64,000 nucleotides of DNA, taken from positions 2,170,001-2,234,000 of the forward strand of contig ML058505.1 of the NCBI GenBank assembly GCA_003013855.2, in the 5' to 3' direction. Below are positions 31,969-43,444 of this stretch, piece by piece. Source of the stretch: Liriodendron chinense (taxonomy: Eukaryota; Streptophyta; Magnoliopsida; Magnoliales; Magnoliaceae). The notes beneath the pieces are model-generated. The model did not search any database and was not told the DNA's origin. It saw only the letters and a list, made by a program, of their open reading frames with translations. The position numbers and the translations under genes are program-made. The stretch's first letter is position 1. Each line of letters opens with the position of its first letter.

Positions 31969-34673
31969 TGTGACACCCCAAATCTCAAGACCCGAATGTG
32001 ACGTCAAGCCTTGTGATTTCGGGTATTACCGTTGCTTTGCGGAAGCATGATTTATGTTCAGTTAATCCTTTGGTATCATCGTACAAGCATAAAACTAAAT
32101 TGAAGCATTGAATTGGAATATTTAAAAGTAAAACTTATCCTTGTTTAACAAAACAAAACCATCCAAAATGTGAGGCACACGCACCACGGGTGGCCTCATC
32201 TAACCCAAAGAAAAAGTATTTAAAATATTATCCTTTATAAACTAGAGCCCACGGCTCCCAACGAGGTTAACAAGGCCAGGTCTCTCTACTAGATCTGATC
32301 ATCGGCAAACTGGAAGTAGGAGGACTCAACGAAGTCCTCAAACTCGCCCTGCAACACCTCCTCTTTTATTTCACCTGCATCCATTACAACTTCATCTAGG
32401 AGTGTGTTACAACACCGACTCAGGTGCAGGTGTCAGTGATCAATTCAGTGAGAATTATATTTCAAAGTTTAACATATTATCAAATAAAGCAACTCAGACA
32501 TTGACCTCAAGCAAAACAACAAGGTTCCTAATCTAGTAGATTAATGCATAAATGACATGAGTTCGCATACCATGAATGTTCTGGATAACAATGAGGAACA
32601 TGAGATAAGATGGCGCCACATCAAGCAACCAGACACCCCATAACCTCCAATATGAAGATGAGTGTGGATCATCCTTCGGTATCCTGGCCTTTAACAGTAG
32701 GACAGTTACCTAAGTGATCCATGACATGCATGTATGATTAGGTTTTGTATTATCATTTCCCTTTCAAATAGCATTTTGTGTAATTCAAAGTTCCGAGTCT
32801 AATCATAGGTCCAAATCTGAGCCACCTGGCTCTGACGGTGCAACGTCGTTCATCGCCAGCAACCCGTGAATTTCCTTTTCTTCTACAAACATATTATGGT
32901 TCCCTCCGTACTGATAAGTATGAAATCCTCCCAACTGTCTCAATCATATTGATATGATGGGTATCATCTAGATTGCTCCAAGGACACTATGGGGAGGTGA
33001 ACCACCTGAGCATAGGCCGACGACTCAGTCACGGCATCCCATACCACCATAACCGGCCCAAGAGACTTATCAGGGTTATATTGCACATTCAGTTATCGAA
33101 GGACTTAACACATTTGCGGCCCATGGGTACCTCGAATTCAGTGGACTATGTTACAACAACCATCAGTCATCCAAGTTGCCATAGTTGAGATGGAACTGAT
33201 TGATACACGAACTTCCATTTAGTTTGACGTGGGTAGTTAAGACCCGCGTAGTGATCTACTATCAACCATCCATCTTTCCCTGTCCAATTAGGTACTCCTC
33301 GGGTGACCAATAAATTAGGTTACTCATCTCAGAGGTTATGGCCAATCAATTCATATCACATCTCATCTTATACTTAATTGAAATTTCACAATAAATAAAC
33401 TTAGAAAAAATCCTAATCAATAATTATACATAATTGTTTTAATTCCAATCATATGTGAATATGCTCCACAATAGGAAATCATGAAAACACAGTTATGAGG
33501 CAATTTAATTCATTCAAACATTTCATCAAACATGTTGGCTACAGAAATCAATAAACAGTATAATTGCATTTAATCTCATCTCAAAATGATCAACAACGAT
33601 TGAGCCTAATCTAGCGACCACATCAATTTTAAACTGACATCATTTGATAAGCGCAAACCTAGAAACATAATCCCGCACCTTAGGGTTTAGGGTTTGGTAT
33701 GATTTTCGCAAGATCAATCAAGGGACTACGAATTACAATCCTGTAATCATGAAATTGATTAGGTTAGGGTTTGTAGCACTAATTGCAACTATCGGGCTAA
33801 GTAAATATGAGAATTAACTTACTAACGATTCCGACAACGGGTTAATACGATCGTTGGCGGCTTAGGACTACAACGAAGATGAAGCAACAGGTAGGGTTAC
33901 AAGCCTCAAACCTTGCTTCAAGCCAAGCACTCAAATCCTCAAAGTTCCAAGTTATCCTAGATCTCTATTTCTTATTCCAGTAAAAGGGGTGTTTGTGTTG
34001 GAGAGAAATGCCTCAACAATTCCTATTTATAGGTCCAGGAAAATCTGGATAGCCCTATGACTTGCAATATTGAGATTTTAGCCCATTGGAGGGCTGATTT
34101 GTTTAGCAGGGCCCATTGAGTCCCACACAACCCAAATCCAACCGGTCATATGATCGGTCAAGTTGAGATCTACTATGGGCCGACATATCTCGCAGATCAG
34201 ATGTGGCGATCAACTGCCATAGTGTGATACGCGATTAACGGTCGTCGTGCTGCGATCGGATAAGCGGTAATAGGGAATAGCTTATGGATTTATTTGTGAT
34301 AGGGGGCCTAAATTTCACAGTGTTTCAACGTTCAGATTCAATTATGTGGACAATGTTCAAAAGAACATACATAAGTTACCTATCCTAGGTGACTTACACA
34401 TCTCATGTGCCCCCCATGCGGAACCTAAGTGAGTGGTCCAGCCCCTCGATTCTGCATAACGTCCGCGTGGGTTGTCAAGCCCACGAAGACGGAGGGCCAC
34501 ATCAAATCTCAAGTCTTTCAGTGATCCATCAAGAATCCCACGGATGATCAGAATATTCAAGGCCCCACTGTGGGACAATGGAATCAGTTAACAGACGGGT
34601 TCGAATCGAAGTGAAACTATTCGCACAACCCTTATGACATCACCTCAGGTAGGTGGATTTTTAGGACGTTACA
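31969..34673 (-). mobile_element. Solo LTR, 2705 bp, gypsy type, TSD AACAA
   Basis: It starts TGTGACACCCCAAATC and ends GGACGTTACA. AACAA flanks both sides (31964-31968 and 34674-34678). No gag or pol lies inside. A minus-strand TATA box (CCTATAAATAGG near 34023-34034) indicates minus orientation. The ends and length resemble Del/Tekay chromovirus LTRs. It splits a Tat gag, so it is younger than that element. A solo LTR arises by recombination between the two LTRs of a full element. Confidence 0.85.
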
Positions 34674-35983
34674 AACAAGTACGCTACCTTACGGCTCTCA
34701 TCAAAGAACGGGTTGTAGCCTTCACACCATATGCACAACGAAGCCCCCAGTCGGGTTCATCAACATCAATCCTCACACGGGCAGAGCCATGCCCAACCAC
34801 CAGTCGAAGGCGACCACATTGATAGGTCTACTCCAGCATGGACTCGACCTGCAACTGAATTGGACACATCTGACCTCCGTCACACCTTAGAGGAAAGGCG
34901 TTAGGCTAAAAAAAAGTCAAGTACACGAGCCCGCTGCGTGTGAGAAAGTCGCCGATGAGCAGATCGCGGAAAGCAGCACTCTATGGGAAACAGAGATACG
35001 TGAAATTCAAGAAAAGCTTGACAACGTGCAACGCATCAACCAGACCAAAGCTTCTGTTGTGATCGATGCCATGATGGGACAAACAAAATCACCGTTCACT
35101 AATGACATCCTAGCAGAGCTGAGGATGAAAGGTCTAAAACTACCACAGCATCTCAAACCTTACAATGGAGTGGGGGACCCTAATGAGCACTTGGGGACAT
35201 TCCGTGCTTGGATGGAACTCCAAGGTGCCGCTGGGCCCACCATGTGTAAAGCCTTCCCACTGATATTAACAGGGCTGACTCGACAGTGGTTTCAGAATCT
35301 AAAGCCGAGAACAATTAGTTCATTCGCACAGCTGAGATGGGCCTTCATAACTCAGTTCATTGGCAGCACCGAAGTAAAGAAACATTCCACTCACCTTGGA
35401 ACAATAAAACAGAGAGACGATGAGTCACTCAAATATTACCTCTCTCGATTCAATAATGAAGCCATCCAGATTGAAGGACTGACCGATGACGTAACCCTTC
35501 ACGCTATGGTCATTGGACTGAAGCAAGGAAAATTCTTGTTAGTCGCCAAGAAACCTCCAGCCATGGTCTCCGAGCTCTTGGATAGGTCTCAAAAGTATAT
35601 GAACGCCGAAGAGTTGGTTAACTCACACAGAGCCAGAAGTACCTCCTCTAAGAAAAAGACCCTAGAAGAGGAGCTGAGTAGAAAATGCCAGAAGGATGAC
35701 CACGACTCGTCCAATCAGAGGAGTGCTCCCCAAGCACCAAAGACGTTCCCTAGCCGCTTCGACTAATACACTCCGCTGAACACCTTGGTTGAGCAATTGC
35801 TTGTAGGTAAAAGATCGAAACGTGCTTGAATGGCCAAGCAAGATGAGGGCTGATCTGAACCTGAGGAACAAGATGAAGTTTTGTTTGTTCCACAAGGATC
35901 AAGGGCAAAATACCTCGGATTGCTTCAACCTCAAAAAGCAAATTGAACAACTTATTCGGAATGAACACCTATGAGAATACGTC
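34674..35983 (+). pseudogene. gag: Gag of a Tat-type gypsy element, decayed
   Basis: The longest open part is 35026-35766. It holds a retrotransposon Gag domain at about 35080-35620: SPFTNDILAE, PYNGVGDPNEHLGTF, WFQNLKP, FNNEAIQIEGL and YMNAEE, all usual in Tat elements. A basic linker follows, then a TAA at 35764-35766. A zinc-knuckle region (FCLFHKDQG..T.DCF.LK) sits at about 35879-35925 in another frame, so at least one frameshift separates them. The part upstream of 35026 carries several stops. Gag would package the element RNA. The gene is cut again at 35984 by another solo LTR. Confidence 0.85.
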
Positions 35984-36286
35984 TGTTGGAACTAGAAAAT
36001 AAACCGCGGAAAACATCTTCTGAGATGTTGTGTTTTATTGCTCTGGGGTTCTGAATAATAGAAACATTCGTAGACAATCACAAGCATTCACGAAAGTACA
36101 TAAGAGAACAGATATCGCAAGGCGAATTTTATTCCAGAGATCCTGAGATCATGTACATTCCAGGCCGTGATCTGGCACGAGCCCTTAATTACATCGAATG
36201 ATTAATGACCCTTAATTAAAAGGCAAAAGACTAGTCAGTGGGGACTATGGTTTCAGAGTTCATGGTCATGGAGACCTGGCGTTTGT

Positions 36287-36390
36287 GTGGTCACGGAGAC
36301 CTGTATTTGTGTGGTTGCGGAGACCTGTATTTGTATGGTCGCAGAGACCTGTATTTGTATGGTCACGGAGACCTGTATTTGTTGTGTTTT
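36287..36390 (+). repeat. Short tandem repeat GGTCACGGAGACCTGTATTT
   Basis: At 36265-36380 the word GGTC(A/G)C(G/A)GAGACCTG(T)ATTTGT recurs about five times at about 27-30 bp spacing. GGTC..GAGACC is itself a small inverted repeat. Confidence 0.75.
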
Positions 36391-37004
36391 GTTATGGACT
36401 GATCCATCTTTGTACGAGTCAGATGTCTATGTCCCATGTTTTGTCTGGAGATCCGGGCTGAGACTGTCAGGGTTTATGGCTGAGATGGACGAATCTGGGC
36501 CCGCGCCTGTCAATGTAGGGATAGGTGACCTCGGGAAGTCCATTCTACAGTTGTGTGTACCTGCGCAGCTCAACCAGCGGATGCCGTTTGGACGGGTAGG
36601 GCATCGACTGTTCTTGAAGTGTCAGTCTTTAACGAATCGTGTGTGATAGTTTAGAACTCTCCTGGCATGGTTTATCATATTAACCATAGTCCCATTTGCT
36701 TAGTCCGGGCCTGAATCCGGGTCATATTGTGATAGTACATGTAATGACGATGCATCAGCATGGTTCTGGGCGCTGGTGGCCTCTTTTTGGGAGGATGGCT
36801 CCATTCAGCCCGTTGGATCGAATCGGACTCCGAAGGCTTGTATTCTGCTCACCGGGTGGCCCGGATGGGTCATTTGACTACTCCATTGCGTCCGGAACGC
36901 TCGAAATACCCAAAATAGGCCCAAACGGGGCTAAAAAACGTCACAAAATGAGGATTTAAAGGTGCTAGAATGAACGCTCAAAGTGCTGATTTTTGCGATC
37001 CGCT

Positions 37005-37650
37005 GGCCTGATTTTACTGATGCGCTGGGGCCAGCGCGTCCAAAAATGATTGTTAAAAATTATCTATTTTCATGATGCGCTAGGCTATTTTTCTGACGCG
37101 CTGGGGCCAGTGTGTTCGAAAATAACTTCGTTTAGGAATGTTCATTTTTTTTATCCGCTGGCCTATTTTGCGATGCGCTAGGGCCAGTGCGTCCGAAAAT
37201 AACTTCGTTTAGGAATGTTCATTTTTCTGATCCGCTGGCCTATTTTGCGATGCGCTAGGGCCAAGGGCGTCAGAAAATAACTTCGTTTAGGAATGTTCAT
37301 TTTTCTGATCCACTGGCCTATTTTGCAATGCGCTAGGGCCAGCGCGTCCGAAAATAACTTCGTTTAGGAATGTTCATTTTTCTGATCCGCTGGCCTATTT
37401 TCCGATGCGCTAGGGCCAGTGCGTCCGAAAAAGATGACTTTTTAAGTTGATGATTTGTTTGATCCGCGAAGGGTTTTTCCTGATGCGCTAGAGCATTTTC
37501 GTGATGCGCTAGGGCCAGTGCAGTCCAAAAAAGGTGACTTTTTAAGTTGATGATTTGTTTGATCTGCGGAGGGTTTTTCCTAATACGCTGGAGCATTTTC
37601 GTGATGCGCTAGGGCCAGTGCGTCCAAAAAAGGTGACTTTTTAAGTTATT
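37005..37650 (-). repeat. Minisatellite with palindromic core GCGCTGGGGCCAGCGC
   Basis: Eight copies of GCGCT(A/G)GGGCCAG(T/C)GCGTCC. The central units have periods of 77, 78 and 77 bp (CTTCGTTTAGGAATG at 37126, 37203, 37281, 37358). Then two of 100 and 99 bp (GACTTTTTAAG at 37436, 37536, 37635). The first copy is the most palindromic. It lies downstream of the promoter of the minus-oriented LTR. Confidence 0.9.
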
Positions 37651-37919
37651 TCATCTCCGGACCTGTTATGGTCGGAGGTGCGATTTCCGGCGAGGGGTTC
37701 CGGTGATCAGAAAAGGGTTCCGGCGATCGAAAAAAGGTTTTTCGGCGAAGAGGTTCGGCTCTCTCTCTTTCTCTGAATCTTACAAATGAGGCGGTGGGAG
37801 GGGGTATTTATAGGTAAAGTCAACCAATCGGAGGCCGCCACGTGCAGCGTGTCGAGAAAAGGGGTTGGTGCGTCGATAAAATCACTCGGCGCGTCCCAAA
37901 ATAACATAGTTCGGAAGCT

Positions 37920-38310
37920 GATTTTTAGGGCGCGCTAGCTGTCAGTGCGTCCTGAAATTCCTGAAAATGCCTGATTTATTGGACGCGCTGAGGGTCAGTG
38001 TGTCCTGAAATTCCTGAATTTTTGGATGCGCCGGATGAATTTCTGGACGCGCTAGGGGCAGTGCGTCCTGAAATTCAGTTTCTGAAAATGACTGAATTTC
38101 ATGATGCGCTAGGTGAATTTCTGGACGTGCTGGAGGCAGTGCGTCCTGAAATTCAGTTTCTGAAAATGACTGAATTTCATGATGCGCCGGGTGAATTTCT
38201 AGACGCGCTGGAGGACTTTCTAGACGCGCTGGAGGCAGTGCGTCCTGAATCTTTGTACAAATGGTTGAATTTCACGATGCGCCGGCCAGGGATTTCCTTG
38301 ATGCGCTAGA
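37920..38310 (-). repeat. Second minisatellite of the same LTR, 78-bp period
   Basis: Units such as GACGCGCTGGAGGCAGTGCGTCC followed by TGAAATTCAGTTTCTGAAAATG recur. The best pair (38061 and 38139) is 78 bp apart. Because 78 is divisible by three, a plus-strand frame repeats a 26-residue pattern, but I do not regard this as a gene. The core word is the same GCGCTNG..CAG(T/C)GCGTCC as in the other array. Confidence 0.85.
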
Positions 38311-38613
38311 CGTATTCGTGTTTTCCATAATTGGGTTTTGCAGAACGGAGGGCTTGTGGGGTCCGCTTTGCAATGAATGTCGATGCACTGGTCCTATTTC
38401 CTCATAATTGAGGTATCCCTCCCAAATTTGGGGGTTTTCGATCATGATGACCGGTGGGGTCCACCACTGGCCCAATTTCTCGCCTTTTGGTTAAGTCTGA
38501 TGCGCGTTGTGATTTTAACGCGATTTTCGATGCACTGGCCCTAAATCTAATCAAGTGATGATTTGGACACTCGTAATCACTGTTTCGAGGACCTCACTTT
38601 TGGGACCCCAACA

Positions 38614-40430
38614 ACGTCTCCCAACGCCCCGGTGACCATAGGGCGAATCCACAACAAGAAAGTCCCGAAGAGGGTCCATTGAACAAAATCCACTAAAGAT
38701 GCTGCATGAAATCCATATACTTTGACATCAATAAAGAACTTATCTACATCCGATTACTACTGAGTTGAAAGAGTTTTTGTCCAAAATGGGCCACTAATGG
38801 ATGACATCTGTCGCTCCATAGCTGAAAGGCCAATCATGGGCAGCTTATGTTGTACCATAGCCCACCAACAAAAAATAAAAATGGGCCACCCATGGACGGC
38901 CTCGATCGCTCCATAGCCGCAAGGCCACTCATGGGTAGTTCAGATTGTACTATAGCCGCAAGGCCATTCATGGACATCGTGCTACTAGTCAAAAGGTCAC
39001 TCATGGATATTTCTAACTACACCATAGGCCCAAACAAACCAATAAATGGGGGGCTTGGGTTGTACCGTAGTTGAAAAACCACTCATGGACATCGTTCTAT
39101 AGCCCAAAGGCCACCAACTGACAACTCAAAGCTCCCCATAGTCAAACAACAGACGGGCTAAACATACATGTCGCCAAATAGTCGACCAAACATACCGACC
39201 CTAGGTCTTAGACCCATAGGCATGAACATCGACTTACCTAAGGGTGAGTTAAAATGTCTAAATAACCAAGCTCGAGTGGCCACCCTAAAATGCTCTTGAA
39301 AGAGAGGGGGAGATGGAAGAAATTAGTCGACTAGTACGGTCAATGCCAAGCCTAAGGGCCAAAGCCGATCAGTATGGTCAGCACCAAGCCTAAAGGCCGA
39401 AACCGACCAGTGCGGTCAGCATTAAGCCTGAGGGCCAACTCAGCAAATCGATCCGATTAGTCAGTATCAAAACTTTGAAACAAGTACAAATATACCACTA
39501 CCCAACAATGAAGGAAAATACAGAAAATGGGCAAGAAATATTGCATAAGAAAATCATATTCTTATTTTATAGAAATTTTGGTACAAAACTCAGATGAGCC
39601 ATTGCACGAAAGGAACCAACCATAGAAGATTGAAGAGAAAAAGAGGTAAAAAGGTAGATCCGCAACTTTAACCTTCCTTTGCGCCTCTTTCAGCATCGCC
39701 TTCCTTCCCTCTCCACCTCAACCATCAAGCGGTCCAAACTGGATAGGAAGAGACAGAGACGAACTGCTGCCCACACTTAGGAAAATATGCAAGAGTTCCC
39801 ACACAACAACAGATTACAGCTAAACCTGGAATCAACATATCATTAACCGAGATCTTCCATTCTCTCATAAAAAGAAACTATCTCTGAGAATCACTTCGAA
39901 AGCATCGCCCCGAGCTCCGAAGTCTTCGGGAATCACAAACTCAATTTTACTCCAAAATCCAGCAAACGATGGAGCTACAGAAGGATCTACCATGGCTCCT
40001 ACCTTTTGTAAGAAATGGTTTCCCTTTTTGGAGAATAAACAAAAGAGAAGAAGGCTTTTTATAGAAGTTTGTACACCTGATTCGCCTCCCAAGACGGGCC
40101 ACATGTCAACACTTTATTGATCACTACATCCTAAAAACGTTTCGTTTCCTAAGTGCAATTAATGGCATGAAGTTCGACGACCATTTCCACTTCCTTCTTT
40201 AAAACATCGCCACGCTGGCAAGAAGCTATACGAAGAAGTCCCACAAAAAACAACGAGTCACATTAAGTGAATTCCAAAAAAAGATTACAAGGGGTCAGGT
40301 CATCTTCTGAAAACTTGCTCTTAGATTGAACAAATCATTTACCATCTGACCTGTTGATAAGGTTCATAAACCACGGTCAGGGAAAAAATCAGTTTGATAC
40401 AAAACTTTCATGGCCCATTAATAGTCAATA
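38614..40430. other. Remainder of the gypsy element and LTR-like debris
   Basis: 38619-38690 continues the broken gag. 38800-39120 is an imperfect array of CATAGCCGCAAGGCCACTCATGG-like units (about 45-55 bp). 39330-39430 repeats ACCAAGCCTAAGGGCC and CGACCAGTACGGTCAGC. 39840-40060 on the minus strand has CTATAAAAAGCC followed by a leader-like stretch, which suggests another minus-oriented LTR or leader. No intact protein domain is visible and I cannot fix element boundaries. Confidence 0.45.
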
Positions 40431-40434
40431 ACGA

Positions 40435-40555
40435 AGATTTTCTATGGTATGGTATAGAATTAGATCTACTTCATTTTTGGGACCCCTAAAATGATCCAGA
40501 AAGACGGATGGACGAAATGGATATAAAATACATACATTAAGATTGGCCCCATGGG
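40435..40555. repeat. Foldback repeat family A, right end only
   Basis: GATCTACTTCATTTTTGGG, CCCTAAAATGATCC and ACGGATGGACGAAATGGATA, then ATACATACATTAAGATTGG. Confidence 0.65.
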
Positions 40556-41166
40556 TGAGCCAGGGCCGCACCTAATCTGCTCCCAATGGGGGGACACTAG
40601 TTCAGAATTAGAATTAGTGTAGGTGGAGATGGGCACGTGTAGGTTTGCAGATTCAAGTAATCCTCTCTTCTTTTTTTTTTTATTAGCTATGCAACACACC
40701 CACCCTCTTAGCTGCACAATACACCCACACTGTTGGTCACATAATGCACCCACCCACTGGTGGGGTTAGTGGGTCTCCGTAGCACTTGAACCTAGGCTTT
40801 TCAATCAAACTAGCACTGACCTTTTGTGAAATGACAAAATTAGCCCTTGCCCTCAATCTCAATAACTGTAGCCCCTGACCTTTCTTCGGACCATTTTGCC
40901 CCCTGATCCAAGCAAGGCTCTGATGAGACACATGGCACTCCGATGACACACTGTAGACACCCCACCTTCGGCTACAATGTTGGTAGAGATAGCTGGATGA
41001 ATGGAGGACCATACCCCCAAATTCCAAATCCAAACTCAGCTAAACTCACTCTTGTAAGCCCCATTCCATAGCCCAGTTCAAGCCTGAACCCAGTCAACCC
41101 AGTCCTAAACATCAGCCTGAAAAACCCCCCATAAGAAAAGCCTAGTCAAAAAATCTCAAAAAAGTC

Positions 41167-41322
41167 AAACTCACTGAGTCAACTCACTGAGTCAACCCAC
41201 TGAGTAAACCCGCTGAGTCAACTCGTCGAGTCAAAACACCGAGTCAAACCGCCAAGTCAACCCGCTGAGTCAAACCACCGAGTCGACCCGCTGAGTCAAC
41301 TCACTGAGTTGACCCAGCGAGT
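41167..41322 (+). repeat. 13-bp minisatellite AACCCGCTGAGTC in the LTR U3
   Basis: About twelve consecutive 13-bp units carry the core (C/T)GAGTC, most reading TGAGTCAA. It ends about 115 bases upstream of the TATA box. TGAGTCA is the core of plant bZIP (GCN4-like) sites. Confidence 0.9.
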
Positions 41323-41754
41323 CAAGCAGCAGCCCCGAGGGTGCGACCGTACCTCGCTGGAAATCGAGGAACGGCCGTACGGGCGGCCCTTAGCAGGCCG
41401 CCCAAAATAAATTACGAGCTCTGCCACTGCTCGCTGCTATAAATACCCCCCTCCCCTTCTCATTTCAACACACCAATCTGCCCAGTCCAGCGATCGTCCG
41501 TCTGAGCCCTTCTCCACCCCTTAGCCCATTTTTCCACCAAGAAGAGCCTGAGTGAGGAGAGTCTAGCCCTGGTCCAGCCCAGCTTGACCACTGGTCCAAG
41601 CCTCCCAAGCCATCCAAGTCTTGATCCAGCCACTCGAAGCCAATCCTTGCGACACCTCCGTCCACCCAGGTACTCTTTTCCAGCATCATCTCATTTGCAT
41701 CTAGCATAAGTGCAACATTTACTTTTCTTCCAACCCCCCTGCTTCACTGCAAGC

Positions 41755-42015
41755 ACCTTGATTCTTCAAGCACACTGCATATGTCTTAAATTAAGCACCT
41801 GTCAGTTCGAGCGTATGCTCTGGGCTTGCCCGTTGTTGGAACCTGCCCATCAGAAACTCTTACTGTTCAGACCTGCATTCATGCTTCACCATAAAACACC
41901 TTGATCATTCAAGCACACTGCATACGTCTTACATTAAGCACCTGTCAGTTCGAGCGTACGCTCTGGGCTTGCCCGTTGTTGGAACCTGCCTACTGTTCAG
42001 ACCCGCATTCATGCA
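41755..42015 (+). repeat. 143-bp tandem duplication in the LTR
   Basis: CTTGATTCTTCAAGCACACTGC at 41758 recurs as CTTGATCATTCAAGCACACTGC at 41901. Both units contain GTCAGTTCGAGCGTA(T/C)GCTC and GGGCTTGCCCGTTGTTGGAAC. In the second unit GAGCGTACGCTC is a perfect 12-bp palindrome. Confidence 0.88.
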
Positions 42016-43080
42016 TCATGTCATCCATGAGAATATACGAGGATTAAACTAGACTTTCAAGTATTCGATCGATTCTGTGAAGTAGAGACCGTACTTCGGT
42101 ACGGGCAGTGCGTGGGGTGCTTAACCTCTTCCCACCCTGTAACCGTGATCTCTTACCTTGAATCTCTGGCCGCAGATCAAAAGGAGTCATTTTAGAGGAA
42201 GGAATCTTCGGATCCCCTTCTCTAACGTTTCTACGGGGTCTAGCCGACTGTAGATTCGAAGTAATTGGCTAGTGGCGACTCTGATCTTATATAAACTCAT
42301 TTAAACACATCCAGCTTAACACGACCACCAAACAAAGCCCTCGAGAACGAGGCAAGCCAGTGGCACAAACGGCGATTTCGCACTCACGCATCCTCCTCTC
42401 CTTCTTTTCCCGAAAGGGGAAAGGACGAGAACGTCGTGTGGGAGTGCGAAAACAGCGAGGGTCCACACACACATGGCTCTGATCCAAGTAAGGCTCCGAT
42501 GAGACACATGGGACTTTGATGATACACATGACTCTCCGATGAGATACATGGCCCTCTCATGAGACAGTCTCATGGCTCTCCAATGAGACACATGGCTCTC
42601 CCATGAGACAGTCTCATGGCACTCTGATAAGACATGGCTCTTCGATTAGACACATGGCACTTTCATGATACACATGGCTCTCCGATGAGACAGTCCCATG
42701 GCACTTCGATGAGACACATGGCTTTCCAACGAGACAGATGGCACTTTGATGATACACGTGGCTCTCCGATGAGACTCATGGGGATTTGATAAGATATGGC
42801 TCTCCCATGAGACTGTCTCATGTCTCTTCGATGAGACACATGGCTCGCTGACCTGTAAATCATGGCTAGCCAATGAGACACATGGCTCTTTAAATTTTGA
42901 AAAACTCGTTGGCGTACATGGTCAGGGGCAAAATGGTTTGAAGAAAATCTAAAAAAGGTATCCGGGGCTACAATTAATGATATTGAGGGCAGGAGCTATT
43001 TTCGTCATTTTACAAGAAGTCAGTACTATTTTGACAAAAAACACCTCAAGACCTCTAGCAGGCGAGACACAAATTCAAGT

Positions 43081-43440
43081 AAACCTGAAGGCCACTGAGA
43101 ACGTCTATTAAAAGTTTTCTGCCTTTGTCTATCTTCCATTTATTCTATTGTAGTGGGTTGAGAATAACGGGACTAGGTAGGGCCAAGCACACGGCCTTTC
43201 CTGGTTGGGACGTATATGAACAGTTCCAATGGTGTGTCTCACTCTCGGAGAAAGATTCGCACCCATAGAACCGACAACCGTGGGATTAGATCCGAATCTG
43301 GTGTTTTAGGGCTACAGCAATCTTCTCTGTAGAGCCCACTGGCGTTTTGGGTGATGTTCCCTCCATCGATCGGGTGCCCCAATCATGCTGGACGTACATT
43401 TTAAAAATCAGCTCCATCGTAATGGACGCCGATCTCCTGC
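43081..43440. other. Intergenic, no gene seen
   Basis: No reading frame or repeat structure could be assigned. Confidence 0.4.
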
Positions 43441-43444
43441 CTGT

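Larger units (their letters stand above)
35984..38613 (-). mobile_element. Solo LTR, 2630 bp, TSD ACGTC, with palindromic minisatellites
   Basis: It starts TGTTGGAACTAG and ends GGGACCCCAACA, and the first six and last six bases are inverted copies (TGTTGG/CCAACA). ACGTC flanks both sides (35979-35983 and 38614-38618). A minus-strand TATA box (CTATAAATACCCCC at about 37800-37813) gives minus orientation. It contains no protein domain. Two minisatellite arrays lie on either side of the promoter region. Lineage is uncertain; length and promoter style suit gypsy. Confidence 0.85.
40952..42465 (+). mobile_element. Gypsy (Tat-like) solo LTR, 1514 bp, TSD CACAC
   Basis: It starts TGTAGACACCCCACC and ends AGCGAGGGTCCA. 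CACAC flanks both sides (40947-40951 and 42466-42470). The TATA box is TATAAATA at 41438-41445. A 13-bp array lies in U3 and a 143-bp tandem duplication lies downstream of the TATA box. The terminal region has GTAGAGACCGTACTTCGGTAC and ATTGGCTAGTGGCGACTCT. It contains no coding domain. Confidence 0.88.
40903..42895 (-). repeat. 20-bp minisatellite CATGGCTCTCCGATGAGACA, split by an LTR
   Basis: Units of 20 bp, with 24-bp variants carrying an extra GTCT or GTCC, run from 42471 to about 42895. The leftmost units are at 40915-40951. Removing the LTR and one CACAC joins the two parts in register. The minus-strand frames across it read Met/Ser/His-rich repeats and are not genes. Confidence 0.9.
40770..43075. 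mobile_element. Long-TIR element carrying a minisatellite and a nested solo LTR
   Basis: The left arm (about 40797-40905) contains AGCACTGACCTTTTGTGAAAT, GCCCTTGCCCTCAATCTCA, TAACTGTAGCCCCTGACC and GGACCATTTTGCCCCCTGA. The right arm (about 42921-43041) is its inverse: GTCAGGGGCAAAATGGTTTG, GGGGCTACAATTAATGA, TATTGAGGGCAGGAGC and ATTTTACAAGAAGTCAGTACT. Weak similarity extends outward to GTCTC at both sides. Between the arms lie only a minisatellite and the solo LTR at 40952-42465. There is no transposase, so it is non-autonomous. Superfamily and target duplication are not resolved. Confidence 0.7.

Noticed and set aside
37998..38309. A 103-codon frame encoding a 26-residue repeat
   Set aside because: It arises because the minisatellite period is 78 bp, a multiple of three. 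It lies inside a solo LTR antisense to its promoter and resembles no protein.
42287..42881. Several overlapping minus-strand frames rich in Met, Ser and His
   Set aside because: They are readings of the 20-bp minisatellite and of the LTR end, with all three frames partly open.
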